Source: Nonomuraea turcica (GTDB taxonomy: Bacteria > Actinomycetota > Actinomycetes > Streptosporangiales > Streptosporangiaceae). Taken from it: a stretch of DNA of 64,000 nucleotides. The notes beneath the pieces were generated by a model. That model saw nothing but the letters and a program-made list of their open reading frames with translations, was not told the DNA's origin and did not search any database. The stretch lies in assembly GCF_030718205.1 (NCBI RefSeq), contig NZ_JAUZQF010000014.1, positions 124,001 through 188,000 of the forward strand, read 5' to 3'. Below are positions 31,890 through 40,641 of this stretch, piece by piece. Position numbers and translations under genes: made by a program. Position 1 is the first letter of the stretch. Every line of letters begins with the position of its first letter.

Positions 31890-34800
31890 ATGCCGCACGC
31901 CCTTCTGCGCGTGCTCGCTTCGACGTCCATCGCCGCCGCCGTCCTGGTGGCCGTGCCGCCCGCCGCCCAGGCCGAGGTGCGCACATCAGCGGGGACGGCC
32001 GTCACGGTCCGGCCGGTGCCCGCCGTCGAGGAGCCGCCGGCCGCCACGGTGACCGTTCCCACGCGGCCGTCGCTCGCGGTCCGGCCGGCGGTGAACGCGC
32101 AGGTGGGCCCCGGCGAGCCCGAGGTGACCACGGCCGCGGGACCCGGGCTGATCAACCAGGTCACCGCCGACGCCGCCGCCGTCCTGGAGGAGGAGGGCGT
32201 GGGCGGGCAGGTGCCGGACGTGCGGAAGATCCTGCCGGACACCGCGCAGGCCGAGACGCTGTCGCTGATCAAGCCGCTGGCCTCGGTGGTCAAGGTGTTC
32301 GACGGGCTCGGCAAGGCCGTGCCGGGGCTGACGTACCGGCTGTGCGTCGAGAGCGCCGAGGTCCCGGTGTCCTGCTCGATCCAGCAGCCCGTCGGCGTGC
32401 CCGCGGCCGCCGACGTCACCGGCGACGGCCTGCCCGACCTGGCCGCCGACCTGGTCCCGGCGGCCATGCCCGGAGAAGGCGCGGTCGGGCTGGGCTTCGC
32501 GGTCAAGCGGCTGACGCGGGAGAACCTCAAGGCGCAGGTCTGGGCGGAGTACGACGGCAAGGTGTCGGTCGGGTTCGACGGGCTGCGGCGCGGCTCGTCG
32601 CTGTCGGACTACGACTGGGGCACCTTCACCGTGGACCTGGCGGGCAAGCGGGTCAAGGCCTCGGTCCGGCGTAAGGATCCGGGTGCGTCCGCGGCCGTGA
32701 TCGCGGGACTGACCGGCCGCAGCGCGGTGAGCCTGCGCCAAACGCCGGCCACCGACAAGCTCACCGTGAGCGCCGCGCTCGACCCGCCCACACTCGACGT
32801 CACCGCCTCCGCGCCCGCCAAGCTGGAGGCGCTGGCCGTGACCGGACGCCAGTTCACCCAGGCCGTGCTCGACCGGATGCCCACCCGCGCCGAAGTGCGG
32901 CTGGCGGGCGGCGAGATCCGCTTCGCCGGCCCGTCGCCCGTCGCCCGCGCCCGGGTGCACCACTACACCTACCGCGACGGGCGGCTGGCCAGGGCGGTGA
33001 GCGCCGAGCTCCGGAAGGTCCCGCCCACCCTCACCGCCAAGTACGCCGCCGCGAACGGCCGCCAGACCCTGTCCGTCGACTCGGGACGCCCCCGCGCCGG
33101 CGCCGCGGAGCTGCTCTTCTTCGACAGGAACGCCGACAAGACCGTCCTGCGCGCCGAGCTGAGCGACCTGCCCGCCAAGGTGCGCCTGGTCAACAACCTG
33201 GCCGAGCACCGCGTCACGCACTCGACCAGCTCGCCCATCGGCAGGTTCGCGGTGGTGCTGCAGCGTAACGAGGGCGCGATCTCCAGCCCGCGTGGCGGCC
33301 ACGTCACCATGATCAAGAACGGTGCCGCGGTCGGGGTGTCGGGGCTGCTGACGGGGTTGTCCGGATTCGAGGTCACGTACGGGGCCGCGCCGCACGTCCA
33401 CCTGGAAGTGGACTCCAGCGGCCGGTCGTTCGTGGGCGCGGCCAGCATCGACGGCGCCCATCTGGCCCGGCTGGAGATCTCCAACACGCCCGCCACCGTG
33501 GACGTCACGCTCGACCCGGCGGCCAGGAAGGCCGAATACCAGGCCAGCGGTCTGATCGACAAGCTGCGGGCCGCGTACGCGAACGTCAAGTCGGGACCCA
33601 CGATCGACGGCACCGTGCTCGGCGTGCGCGACGACGTGAAGGCGTCGTGGCAGCTGGGCGAACGCACGACGGTCAAGATCGACGCATCCTCGAAGATCCG
33701 CCAAATCCAGATTTATGCCAATAAAGCGCACGTGACCTCCACCGGTGGCACCGGCGACGACCTGCGGACCACCGTCGAAGGCGTGCGCAAGCACGTCGAG
33801 CTGGTCGCCGACACCAAGGCCCAGACGCTCACCTGGAACTCGGACACGCCGGTCGCCAAGGTGTCGGCCCTTGCCAGAGCCAAGCTCGGCGACCGCTACG
33901 CCAGGGCCGCCGCCGAGGTGACCGGCGTGCCCGCCCGCTTCGACGCCTCGTGGAACGCCGCGTCGTACCGCTTCCGGGGCCTGTCGGGCCCGGTCGGCTC
34001 GGCGGCGCTGGCCTTCACCAACCACGACGACGCCACGGCGCCCACGGGACCTCACCTGGCGGCGCACTACGACCAGGCGTCCGGAGACCTGGACGCCAGC
34101 GTGCTGGTCAAGGGGCTGTCGCAGGTGGAGTTCAGTCCTGCCGCGCAGGGGTTCACCGCCGACTTCCGGTCGGCCAGGCAGACCCTCGCGGTGGACGCCG
34201 ACGTCACGCAGGGCGACGTGCGCTTCGGCCTGGCCGGCAGTCTCGGGCCCGTGCCCGGCCGCCTGGCGGTCTCGGTCGCCGACGGCAAGCTCACGTACTC
34301 CGGCTCCCGCCTCGACGTGCGCGCCCGCGCCTGGCTCGGGAAGACGGGGGCGCTGCAGAAGATGCGCGCCGCGCCGGCCCTGCCGGGCGGGGTGTCGCTG
34401 GTGGACGGTGGCTGCGCGCCCGGCTCATCCGGCTGCGCACCAGGGCCCTTCTGCACGCCCGACCGCGGCTGCTTCGGGCTGCAGGGCTACCTCGACGTCA
34501 CCGGGCTGCCCGATCAGGTGTCGGTGGACCTGGCGAACAAGACGTTCGCGTTCTCGGGCTTCAGCCCCCGTCGCCGGAGCCTGGGGGTGTATCTCGCCAG
34601 CAGCGTCCTGACGCCCGTGCCGATCAAGGCCAAGGCCACGCTGACCGGCCTGCCTTCCAAGATCACCAGCATGTCGCTGGGGCCGTTCGGCGTCGGGCAG
34701 GGCAACACGGTCCAGGCCTCGTACCGCATCGAGCCCGCCGCCACGCTCGGCGCGCTCGCCGTGACGGCCGAGGCCGGGGACCTGCGCGGCCACGTGGCCA

Positions 34801-35909
34801 TCGACCCGGTGCCCGCCGCCGTGTCCGTCCAGGGCACGTACGGCGCGCAGACCCGCATCCGCGTACGCAACTCCGCCGCCGTCAAGCGCCTCGTCGCCAA
34901 GGTGACGCTGGCTGGCAAGGGCACCGGCGAGCTGCGGCTCGGCGACGTGCCCGGCACGTTCGGCGTGGACGCCGACGCCTCGGCTGCCGCGCTCGGCGTG
35001 CCGGCCGTCACGTACAAGGCGGAGGGCGGCGTCAGCACCCTTGACGGGTACCTCGGCGTGGAGGGCGGCCTCGTCGATCCCTCCGGCCGGTACGGGGACG
35101 TGTCGCTCTCCGTGCAGGATCTGGCCGCCGACACCACGATCAGGCTCAATCCCGACCAGACCCTCGACCTCGTCTCCAGGCCGGTGCCCACGGGCCGCAT
35201 CGCGGTGCGCGGCGGGCTCAAGCTGGACCCCGTCGCCCGGCAGGGCATCACGATGAGCCAGGAGATCCCGTACACGACCGGATTCCTGACGTACCACCTC
35301 GGCGGGAGCTTCGGGCTGGGGGCCAGCTCGGTGGAGGACCTGAGGCTGTCGGCCCGGCGGGTGTCGTGGCTGCGCGTCCGGCCGGGGAAGATCCCCTTCG
35401 GGCTGAAGGCGCCACCGGCGCTCGGGTACGTCGCTCCCGGCTTCGAGGGGAACTACGAGCGGCTCGACATCTCCGCCAAGGGGGTGGACCTGCGGCCTGA
35501 CGTCGCCATGGAGGTCAAGCTGAGCAGGGAGCTCGGCAACGACGTCTTCCGCGACTCCATGCGGCTCGGGCCCACGACGTCGCTCGCGCTGCGCCGCTAC
35601 GACCAGCGGATGCGGCGGATCGGGGCCAAGCAGGAGATCGAGGCGGCCGGGATCAGCCTGGCCTGCGTGACCGTCGACGCCAAGCCGGGCTTCGCGGCCG
35701 GGGGCACCGGCAACTCGATCACGTTGCGCGGCGCCGACGGGCCTCAGATGGTGTCCCTGCTCGATCCCGGCGGTCAGGCGCCGGACTACGCGGTGGACCT
35801 GCTGACGCACTTCATGAGCCCGTTCCCGGGGGCGGAGTGGAAGGTCGCCTCCACCAAGGCCGGCTCCTGCACCGCCCGTCCGTCCCCCCACCCCCAGGCC
35901 CAATCCTGA
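31890..35909 (+). CDS. Very large secreted beta-rich protein, unknown function
   Basis: The 1339-residue product starts at ATG 31890 (GGGGAG 9 nt upstream) with a signal peptide ending near AQAE (about 30). Residues about 170-190 carry DVTGDGLPDLAADL, a calcium-loop-like FG-GAP motif. From about 270 to 1150 the protein is a run of strands with recurring phrases of the type GLP-x2-V-x-V (LSDLPAKVRLV, VTGLPDQVSVDL, LTGLPSKITSM, VTGVPARFDASW), each followed by a strand ending in FSG or YSG, so it looks built from diverged repeats. A cysteine-rich patch (four Cys) lies at about 845-865. No membrane anchor follows. I do not recognise a named family. Confidence 0.8.
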   Translation: MPHALLRVLASTSIAAAVLVAVPPAAQAEVRTSAGTAVTVRPVPAVEEPPAATVTVPTRPSLAVRPAVNAQVGPGEPEVTTAAGPGLINQVTADAAAVLEEEGVGGQVPDVRKILPDTAQAETLSLIKPLASVVKVFDGLGKAVPGLTYRLCVESAEVPVSCSIQQPVGVPAAADVTGDGLPDLAADLVPAAMPGEGAVGLGFAVKRLTRENLKAQVWAEYDGKVSVGFDGLRRGSSLSDYDWGTFTVDLAGKRVKASVRRKDPGASAAVIAGLTGRSAVSLRQTPATDKLTVSAALDPPTLDVTASAPAKLEALAVTGRQFTQAVLDRMPTRAEVRLAGGEIRFAGPSPVARARVHHYTYRDGRLARAVSAELRKVPPTLTAKYAAANGRQTLSVDSGRPRAGAAELLFFDRNADKTVLRAELSDLPAKVRLVNNLAEHRVTHSTSSPIGRFAVVLQRNEGAISSPRGGHVTMIKNGAAVGVSGLLTGLSGFEVTYGAAPHVHLEVDSSGRSFVGAASIDGAHLARLEISNTPATVDVTLDPAARKAEYQASGLIDKLRAAYANVKSGPTIDGTVLGVRDDVKASWQLGERTTVKIDASSKIRQIQIYANKAHVTSTGGTGDDLRTTVEGVRKHVELVADTKAQTLTWNSDTPVAKVSALARAKLGDRYARAAAEVTGVPARFDASWNAASYRFRGLSGPVGSAALAFTNHDDATAPTGPHLAAHYDQASGDLDASVLVKGLSQVEFSPAAQGFTADFRSARQTLAVDADVTQGDVRFGLAGSLGPVPGRLAVSVADGKLTYSGSRLDVRARAWLGKTGALQKMRAAPALPGGVSLVDGGCAPGSSGCAPGPFCTPDRGCFGLQGYLDVTGLPDQVSVDLANKTFAFSGFSPRRRSLGVYLASSVLTPVPIKAKATLTGLPSKITSMSLGPFGVGQGNTVQASYRIEPAATLGALAVTAEAGDLRGHVAIDPVPAAVSVQGTYGAQTRIRVRNSAAVKRLVAKVTLAGKGTGELRLGDVPGTFGVDADASAAALGVPAVTYKAEGGVSTLDGYLGVEGGLVDPSGRYGDVSLSVQDLAADTTIRLNPDQTLDLVSRPVPTGRIAVRGGLKLDPVARQGITMSQEIPYTTGFLTYHLGGSFGLGASSVEDLRLSARRVSWLRVRPGKIPFGLKAPPALGYVAPGFEGNYERLDISAKGVDLRPDVAMEVKLSRELGNDVFRDSMRLGPTTSLALRRYDQRMRRIGAKQEIEAAGISLACVTVDAKPGFAAGGTGNSITLRGADGPQMVSLLDPGGQAPDYAVDLLTHFMSPFPGAEWKVASTKAGSCTARPSPHPQAQS

Positions 35910-35921
35910 ACCGGCACGCGC

Positions 35922-35948
35922 CCTGTCCGGGGCCGCGCCCCGCGCAGG
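35922..35948. terminator. Hairpin after the large secreted-protein gene
   Basis: CGGGGC-CGC-GCCCCG (35928-35942) is flanked by outer CCTG/CAGG pairing. It lies 19 nt after the last codon. Confidence 0.55.
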
Positions 35949-35994
35949 ACCGCCTCACCGGCCCGGTCGCTCACACGGCCCGGCGTGGCCAGGC

Positions 35995-36270
35995 CTAGGC
36001 GAGGGAGCGGCCCAGGCGGAGCCGGATGTGGTCGCCGTGCCGGGCGGCTTCGCATACGGTCCACACGCGTTCGTCGACGACCGTGCCCTGGGCCGTCATG
36101 TAGCCGCCCATCCTGAGGACAGGCCGCCCCGTGTCGTCCCTCAGCAACTGCGCCCGCGACTCGGAGTCGTCGCCGAAGTGCACCAGGAAGTCGTGGGCGC
36201 CCGCGGGAGCGTCCAGGATCAGGCCGGGATGGAGGTGGGAGTAGGGGATCTGGACGACGTGTCTGCTCAC
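35995..36270 (-). CDS. Small hypothetical protein
   Basis: The 91-residue product starts at GTG 36270 (GAGG 7 nt upstream). It is hydrophilic, with HLHPGLILDAPAGAHDFLVHFGDD near the start, then VLRMGGYMTAQGTVVDERVWTVCEAARHGDHIRLRLG, which suggests a small beta-rich domain. No signal peptide, no known motif. It is divergent from the esterase gene. Confidence 0.6.
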   Translation of the reverse strand: MSRHVVQIPYSHLHPGLILDAPAGAHDFLVHFGDDSESRAQLLRDDTGRPVLRMGGYMTAQGTVVDERVWTVCEAARHGDHIRLRLGRSLA

Positions 36271-36393
36271 GTGATCGCCTCTACCCGGGAGCGTCGCTTT
36301 CACCGGACGCCGCGGAAAGCCGGAGGGGTGGGATAGCGCTTTCCGCCACGATGGGATGAAATATCACCATCCTTCGATGGAATTGGAGAACCC

Positions 36394-37374
36394 GTGCCAC
36401 TGTTCGACTTGCCGCTCGAGGAGCTTCGCGCCTACCTCCCCGACCGCGACGAGCCCGCCGACTTCGACGACTTCTGGTCCCGCACCCTGGCCGAGGCCGG
36501 GCAGTACGACCTGGCCGCCGAGTACGTCCCGTACGACCTGCCCTTCGCCGCCGTGGACGTGTACGAGGTGTCGTTCGCCGGCTGGGGCGGGCACCGGATC
36601 AACGGCTGGTTCCTGCTGCCGCGCGGCGCCGAGGGCCCGGTGCCGTGCGTGATGCACTACATCGGCTACAGCGGCGGGCGCGGGTTCCCCAAGGACCACC
36701 TGTTCTGGCCCGCCGCCGGGTACGCGGTGTTCGTGATGGAGACCCGCGGCCACGGCGGCGGCAACGTGGGCAGCCCAGGCACCACCGGCGACCCGCACGG
36801 CAGCGCCAACCCGCAGGCTCCGGGCATGATGACCCGCGGCATCCTCGACCCGGAGGACTACTACTACCGGCGGGTCTTCACCGACGCCGTGCGGGCCGTG
36901 GACGCGGCGCTCGCACACCCGGCGGTCGACGCGAGCCACATCGTGGTCTCCGGCGGCAGCCAGGGCGGCGGCATCGCCCAGGCCACGGCTGCGCTGCACC
37001 CGGCGGTCAAGGCGGCCCTCATCGACGTGCCGTTCCTGACCCACTTCCGGAGGGCGGTCGAGATCACCGGGCGTGACCCGTACCAGGAGCTGGTCAGGTT
37101 CCTGGCGACCCGCAGGGACAGCGCCGAGCAGGTGTTCCGCACGCTGTCATACTTCGACGGCCTGAATTTCGCCGCCCGCGGCCGGGTGCCCGCGCTGTAC
37201 TCGGTCGCGCTGATGGACGACGTGTGCCCACCGTCGACGGTGTTCGCCGGATACAACCACTGGCAGGGCCCCAAGGAGATCACCGTCTGGCCCTGGAACA
37301 ACCACGAGGGCGGCGGCGGCTTCCAGTCCGAGGAGCAGCTGCGTTACCTGCACAAGCTGCTGTCCGGCGGCTGA
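36394..37374 (+). CDS. Acetyl-xylan esterase (AXE1) family hydrolase
   Basis: The 326-residue product starts at GTG 36394 with GGAG 5 nt upstream. It is an alpha/beta hydrolase of the AXE1/cephalosporin-C deacetylase group: oxyanion-hole segment HYIGYSGGRGFP, ETRGHGGGNVGSPGTTGDPHGS, the nucleophile Ser in VSGGSQGGGIAQA, the acid in LMDDVCPPSTVFAGYN and the histidine in NNHEGGGGFQ. It removes acetyl groups from sugars or related small esters. No signal peptide, so it acts in the cytoplasm. Confidence 0.9.
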   Translation: MPLFDLPLEELRAYLPDRDEPADFDDFWSRTLAEAGQYDLAAEYVPYDLPFAAVDVYEVSFAGWGGHRINGWFLLPRGAEGPVPCVMHYIGYSGGRGFPKDHLFWPAAGYAVFVMETRGHGGGNVGSPGTTGDPHGSANPQAPGMMTRGILDPEDYYYRRVFTDAVRAVDAALAHPAVDASHIVVSGGSQGGGIAQATAALHPAVKAALIDVPFLTHFRRAVEITGRDPYQELVRFLATRRDSAEQVFRTLSYFDGLNFAARGRVPALYSVALMDDVCPPSTVFAGYNHWQGPKEITVWPWNNHEGGGGFQSEEQLRYLHKLLSGG

Positions 37375-37380
37375 GCGACC

Positions 37381-37415
37381 GCCCCCGCCGCGACCTGGCA
37401 GGCCGCGGCGGGGGC
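37381..37415. terminator. Bidirectional hairpin terminator
   Basis: A perfect 12-bp GC stem (37381-37392 with 37404-37415) closes an 11-nt loop between two convergent genes. Confidence 0.85.
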
Positions 37416-37429
37416 GCGCCCGTGTGGAG

Positions 37430-37717
37430 TCAGGCTGTCTGGTCGGTGACCAGGAACGACACGCTTCCCTGGTCATCGGCTCCGGCGTCGAGAGACTTGT
37501 CCTCCAGTACGGTGGCGGCGACGGGATCCAGGTAGACGCGCGCCCCCTCGGCCTCCACGATCGCATCGGCCGGCTCCGGTGCGGTGGCCAGCGAAAGGGT
37601 GAGCGAGCTCGCGCCCTCGCCCTGAGACGAGATGCGGATCCCGCTCTGGGCCGTTTCGGGCGCGGACGCGGTCAAATCGCGAATCGCCTGGGCTGCGTTG
37701 GCTGTCAGGGTGAGCAC
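37430..37717 (-). CDS. HesB/IscA-like protein without cysteines
   Basis: The 95-residue product starts at GTG 37717 (GGAGGAG 5 nt upstream). Its pattern (LTLTANAAQAIRDL, GIRISSQG, DAIVEAEGARVYLDPVAATVLEDKSLDA) is that of A-type Fe-S carriers, but none of the three cluster-binding cysteines is present and the protein has no cysteine at all. Such Cys-less HesB-like proteins occur in actinomycetes; their job is unknown and they cannot hold a cluster the usual way. Confidence 0.82.
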   Translation of the reverse strand: MLTLTANAAQAIRDLTASAPETAQSGIRISSQGEGASSLTLSLATAPEPADAIVEAEGARVYLDPVAATVLEDKSLDAGADDQGSVSFLVTDQTA

Positions 37718-37840
37718 TACGGCTCCTCCTCACGGTCGACGGTCAGGAGTTGGCTGCCCTTCCCCCTCAATCGGCTCCCAACCCTTCCTGACTCGTTCTT
37801 TACCAACAATTCTCTGTGCTGCAGGCGCGACAATGGGGGC

Positions 37841-38977
37841 ATGGACGTCGCGACGCAGAGGGAAGCCATGGTGGCGCTGCTGCGGGAGCGCCAGGACGTC
37901 AGCGAGCCCGTGGCCGCGGCCATGCGGGCCGTGCCGCGCCATCTCTTCGTGCCCGGCGTCGCCCCCGAGGACGCCTACCGCGACGAGCCCATCGTGACCA
38001 AACGCGACGACGAGGGCCGGCCGATCAGCTCCTCGTCGCAGCCCGCCATCATGGCCACCATGCTCGACCAGCTTGCCGTGGCCCTCGGGCACCGGGTGCT
38101 GGAGATCGGCGCGGGCACCGGCTACAACGCGGCGTTGCTCGCCCGCCTTGTCGGTCCCGAGGGGCGTGTCGTGAGCGTCGACATCGACGAGGACGTGGTC
38201 GCGGGGGCCAGGGAGCATCTGGCGGCCGCGGGGGAGTCCCGGGTGAAGGTGGTGCGCGGGGACGGCGCCGCGGGCCACCCCGAGCTGGCCCCGTACGACC
38301 GCCTGATCGCCACCGTCGGCGTGTGGGACCTGGCGCCCGCCTGGCTGGCGCAACTGCGCCCGGACGGGCGGCTGGTGGTGCCGCTGGATCTGCGCGGCGT
38401 GCAGGTGTCCGTGGCCATGGAGCGTGAGAACGGGCACTGGGTGAGCCGGTCGGTGGCGCCGTGCGGGTTCATGCGGATGAGGGGGCCGTTCGCCGGTCCC
38501 GAGGTGATCATCGTGTTGCGCCGGGATCCCGAGCTGATCATGGCGCTTCCCGGGCCGCGCAAGCTCGGTGACGTGGCCGCCGCGCTCGACGCGGTGCCCA
38601 CCGAGATCACCACCAAGGTCGAGGAGCCCGCACCCATGCCCGTGATCGGCATGGGCATGTCGTTGTGGCTGGCCCTGCACGAGCCGCGCTGGTGCGCGCT
38701 CAGCGGTCAGACGGCCGCCGGGCCGACGTTCAGCGCGGGCATCGTGGAGGGCGACAGCATCGCCGTGCTGGCGGCCGAGGGGTTCCTGGTCGCCCGCGGT
38801 CACGGCGGCGCCGGCGCCAGGCTGGCGGCCGAGCTGGCCGCGCACGTCGCCGCCTGGGACGAGGCGGGCCGCCCGCAGGCGGGGGACCTGCGGGTGACGG
38901 CCTACCCGGGGCAGGCGGACGCCGAGGGGATCGTCATCCGCAAGCAGCACACCACCCTGGAGCTGAGCTTCCGCTGA
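37841..38977 (+). CDS. PCMT-like methyltransferase (FxLD-system type)
   Basis: The 378-residue product starts at ATG 37841. The N-terminal half is a protein-L-isoaspartate methyltransferase-like domain: AVPRHLFVPG, a VTKRDDEGRPISSSSQPAIMATMLDQL segment, then LEIGAGTGYNAALLARLVG and VSVDIDEDVV. The C-terminal half (about 200-378) is an extra domain absent from housekeeping PCMT. That architecture resembles the methyltransferases annotated in FxLD lanthipeptide loci. No FxLD-like precursor or lanthipeptide synthetase is visible nearby, so a general protein-repair or modification role is equally possible. Confidence 0.8.
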   Translation: MDVATQREAMVALLRERQDVSEPVAAAMRAVPRHLFVPGVAPEDAYRDEPIVTKRDDEGRPISSSSQPAIMATMLDQLAVALGHRVLEIGAGTGYNAALLARLVGPEGRVVSVDIDEDVVAGAREHLAAAGESRVKVVRGDGAAGHPELAPYDRLIATVGVWDLAPAWLAQLRPDGRLVVPLDLRGVQVSVAMERENGHWVSRSVAPCGFMRMRGPFAGPEVIIVLRRDPELIMALPGPRKLGDVAAALDAVPTEITTKVEEPAPMPVIGMGMSLWLALHEPRWCALSGQTAAGPTFSAGIVEGDSIAVLAAEGFLVARGHGGAGARLAAELAAHVAAWDEAGRPQAGDLRVTAYPGQADAEGIVIRKQHTTLELSFR

Positions 38978-39236
38978 CCGTCCTGCCCCGTGCCTTCGGC
39001 CTCCCGCCACGCCTGCACGCTCTCCGGTGAACCCGGCCCGTGGCCACCCAGGCGGCCACACGACATGGTCACGGTGCCGTTCGACGAGATCGTCGCCGTC
39101 ATCGGGCGATCCTTGGCGGCGGGGAAACGGCCGCCCGGGCGCAGGGCGCGCCCAGGCCACCGGAATGCGGGGGTCATCCACGGGGTTGCGATTACTGTGC
39201 GTAGTGGAAAAGTGTCGCCATGTCATAGGAACGCCC

Positions 39237-39767
39237 ATGCGTACACGCCTGACCCTGTTGCTGGCCGCCGCCGCGCTGGCCGGATGCGCCGAGGCGCCGA
39301 CCAACACCGCAGCCCTGGCGCCGAAGACCGACACGCCGCCGTCCGAACAGGACAGGGCCTGGATGCGGACCATCCACCAGGGCAATGTCGCAGAGATCCA
39401 GACGGGGCGGCTGGCACAGGGCAAGGGCTCCACGAAGCGGATCAAGGCGATCGGCAAAACGCTCGTCCAGGACCACACCACCTTCGACATCAAGGTCGCC
39501 CAGCTCGCCACGCGGCTGGGCGTCCAGCTGCCCAAGTCGATCTCCGCCCATCAGCGGGAGGAGATCCTCCAGTTGCGGGCCGCCGTCGGTAAGGACTTCG
39601 ACCAGGAGTTCCTCGCGACCATGACCAACGAGCACATGGCCGCGATCGCGGCCACCAAGATGGAGATCTCCCGCGGATCGTCCCCGGCGGTCGTCGCCCT
39701 GGCCAAGGAGGCGGCCCCGACGCTCGAGCAGCACCTGTCCGCGCTGCGCGGCGCCCATGGCGAGTGA
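39237..39767 (+). CDS. DUF4142 lipoprotein
   Basis: The 176-residue product starts at ATG 39237 (AGGA 6 nt upstream). A lipobox LAGC places the modified Cys at residue 17. The helical DUF4142 domain follows: SEQDRAWMRTIHQGNVAEIQTGRLAQ, LVQDHTTFDIKVAQLA and a C-terminal KEAAPTLEQHLSALR. It is the lipid-anchored counterpart of the secreted member at 22078-22635. The 259 bp before it, back to the methyltransferase gene, holds nothing I can support. Confidence 0.87.
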   Translation: MRTRLTLLLAAAALAGCAEAPTNTAALAPKTDTPPSEQDRAWMRTIHQGNVAEIQTGRLAQGKGSTKRIKAIGKTLVQDHTTFDIKVAQLATRLGVQLPKSISAHQREEILQLRAAVGKDFDQEFLATMTNEHMAAIAATKMEISRGSSPAVVALAKEAAPTLEQHLSALRGAHGE

Positions 39768-39835
39768 GTGTGCAAATAGGGTGATATGGGGTATTCGTCA
39801 CATTTAGGGCAGGTCATCGCGTCGGGGGGATCGTC

Positions 39836-40192
39836 GTGGCCACGCAGACCGAGATTCGCAACCTGCTCGAATGTCATGTCATCGGGCCGAACGGGGAGCC
39901 GATCGGCGAGGTCGGCCAGGTCTACCTCAACGAACGCACCGACGAGCCCGAGTGGGTGACCGTGCGCACGGGGTTCCTCGGGATGAGGCAGACCTTCGTG
40001 CCGCTGGCCGGCAGTCACCGCGCGGGCCACGAGATTCAGATTCCCTTCGATCGGGAAGCGGTTCACGCGGCGCCGCACATCGACGTCGACGGGCACCTGA
40101 GCGTGGCGGAGGAGATGGAGCTCTACCGCCATTACGGAATGGGGCCGAGCATTCCGGCGCAGCGCACCGGCGACCACGACAATCCGCTGTAG
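39836..40192 (+). CDS. PRC-barrel domain protein
   Basis: The 118-residue product starts at GTG 39836. The barrel spans about 8-80: LLECHVIGPNGEPIGEVGQVYLNERTDEPEWVTVRTGFLG, then TFVPLAGSHRAGHEIQIPFDREAV. A short helical tail (LSVAEEMELYRHYG) follows. Stand-alone PRC-barrel proteins are common in actinomycetes and are thought to bind protein or RNA partners under stress. Confidence 0.87.
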   Translation: MATQTEIRNLLECHVIGPNGEPIGEVGQVYLNERTDEPEWVTVRTGFLGMRQTFVPLAGSHRAGHEIQIPFDREAVHAAPHIDVDGHLSVAEEMELYRHYGMGPSIPAQRTGDHDNPL

Positions 40193-40641
40193 CCGGGTCC
40201 GCGCCGGGCGGTCGATTGCGACGAATCCGGTCTAGTGACGAATCACTATCGATCAGGTAAGAGCCGGGACTTGGGGGAGTGCCGCGGTAGCGGGCAGTAG
40301 CCGCCTCCTGCCAGCGACGCGCCGGTCGCCGAGGGGCCGTACGAAGGCCGGCGACCTGGTCGCGACCACTGTTCCAGGCTCCGGCGCGGACCTCTCCCGG
40401 CCGGTCCCTCACGCGTGCCGGAACCGTTCGGACTCTAGATCGGCCACGGCCCGTAACACCGGATTCACCTGCGGGAAGTCATCCGTTCACGCCGCCGCCT
40501 AGCCTCGCGGCGAGGGATCCATACTGTATCTGTTAAGTGCCAGTTGACAGAAAACGGCCCGCTGCTCACGATCAGAGCGGCAACATTAAGTGTGAATTTA
40601 CAGGGATCGAATATGGCCCTCGGGTCAGGAGGTGGCCTCAG
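40193..40641. other. 449-bp noncoding region with regulatory signals
   Basis: No supported gene. It holds an inverted repeat TAGTGA-CGAA-TCACTA (40233-40248) just after the PRC-barrel gene, a GC-rich middle without clear structure, and an A/T-rich right end with two 18-nt direct repeats (40533-40550, 40586-40603) and a promoter-like pair before the flavoprotein cluster. Confidence 0.6.
40533..40603 (+). promoter_or_regulatory. Direct-repeat promoter region of the flavoprotein cluster
   Basis: TTAAGTG-N4/5-TT(G/T)ACAG occurs at 40533-40550 and 40586-40603, 14 of 18 positions alike and 53 nt apart, about five helical turns. The first copy contains a consensus TTGACA (40544-40549) with CACGAT 17 bp downstream (40567-40572). 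Spaced direct repeats suit an activator of the SARP kind, but no such regulator is adjacent. Confidence 0.5.

Noticed and set aside
31986..34067. 693-codon open frame opposite the large secreted-protein gene
   Set aside because: Antisense shadow rich in Gly, Arg and His; the plus strand has the signal peptide, ribosome site and codon bias.
37430..37717. Precursor peptide for the FxLD-like methyltransferase
   Set aside because: It lies on the opposite strand, is a HesB-fold protein, and has no leader/core character.
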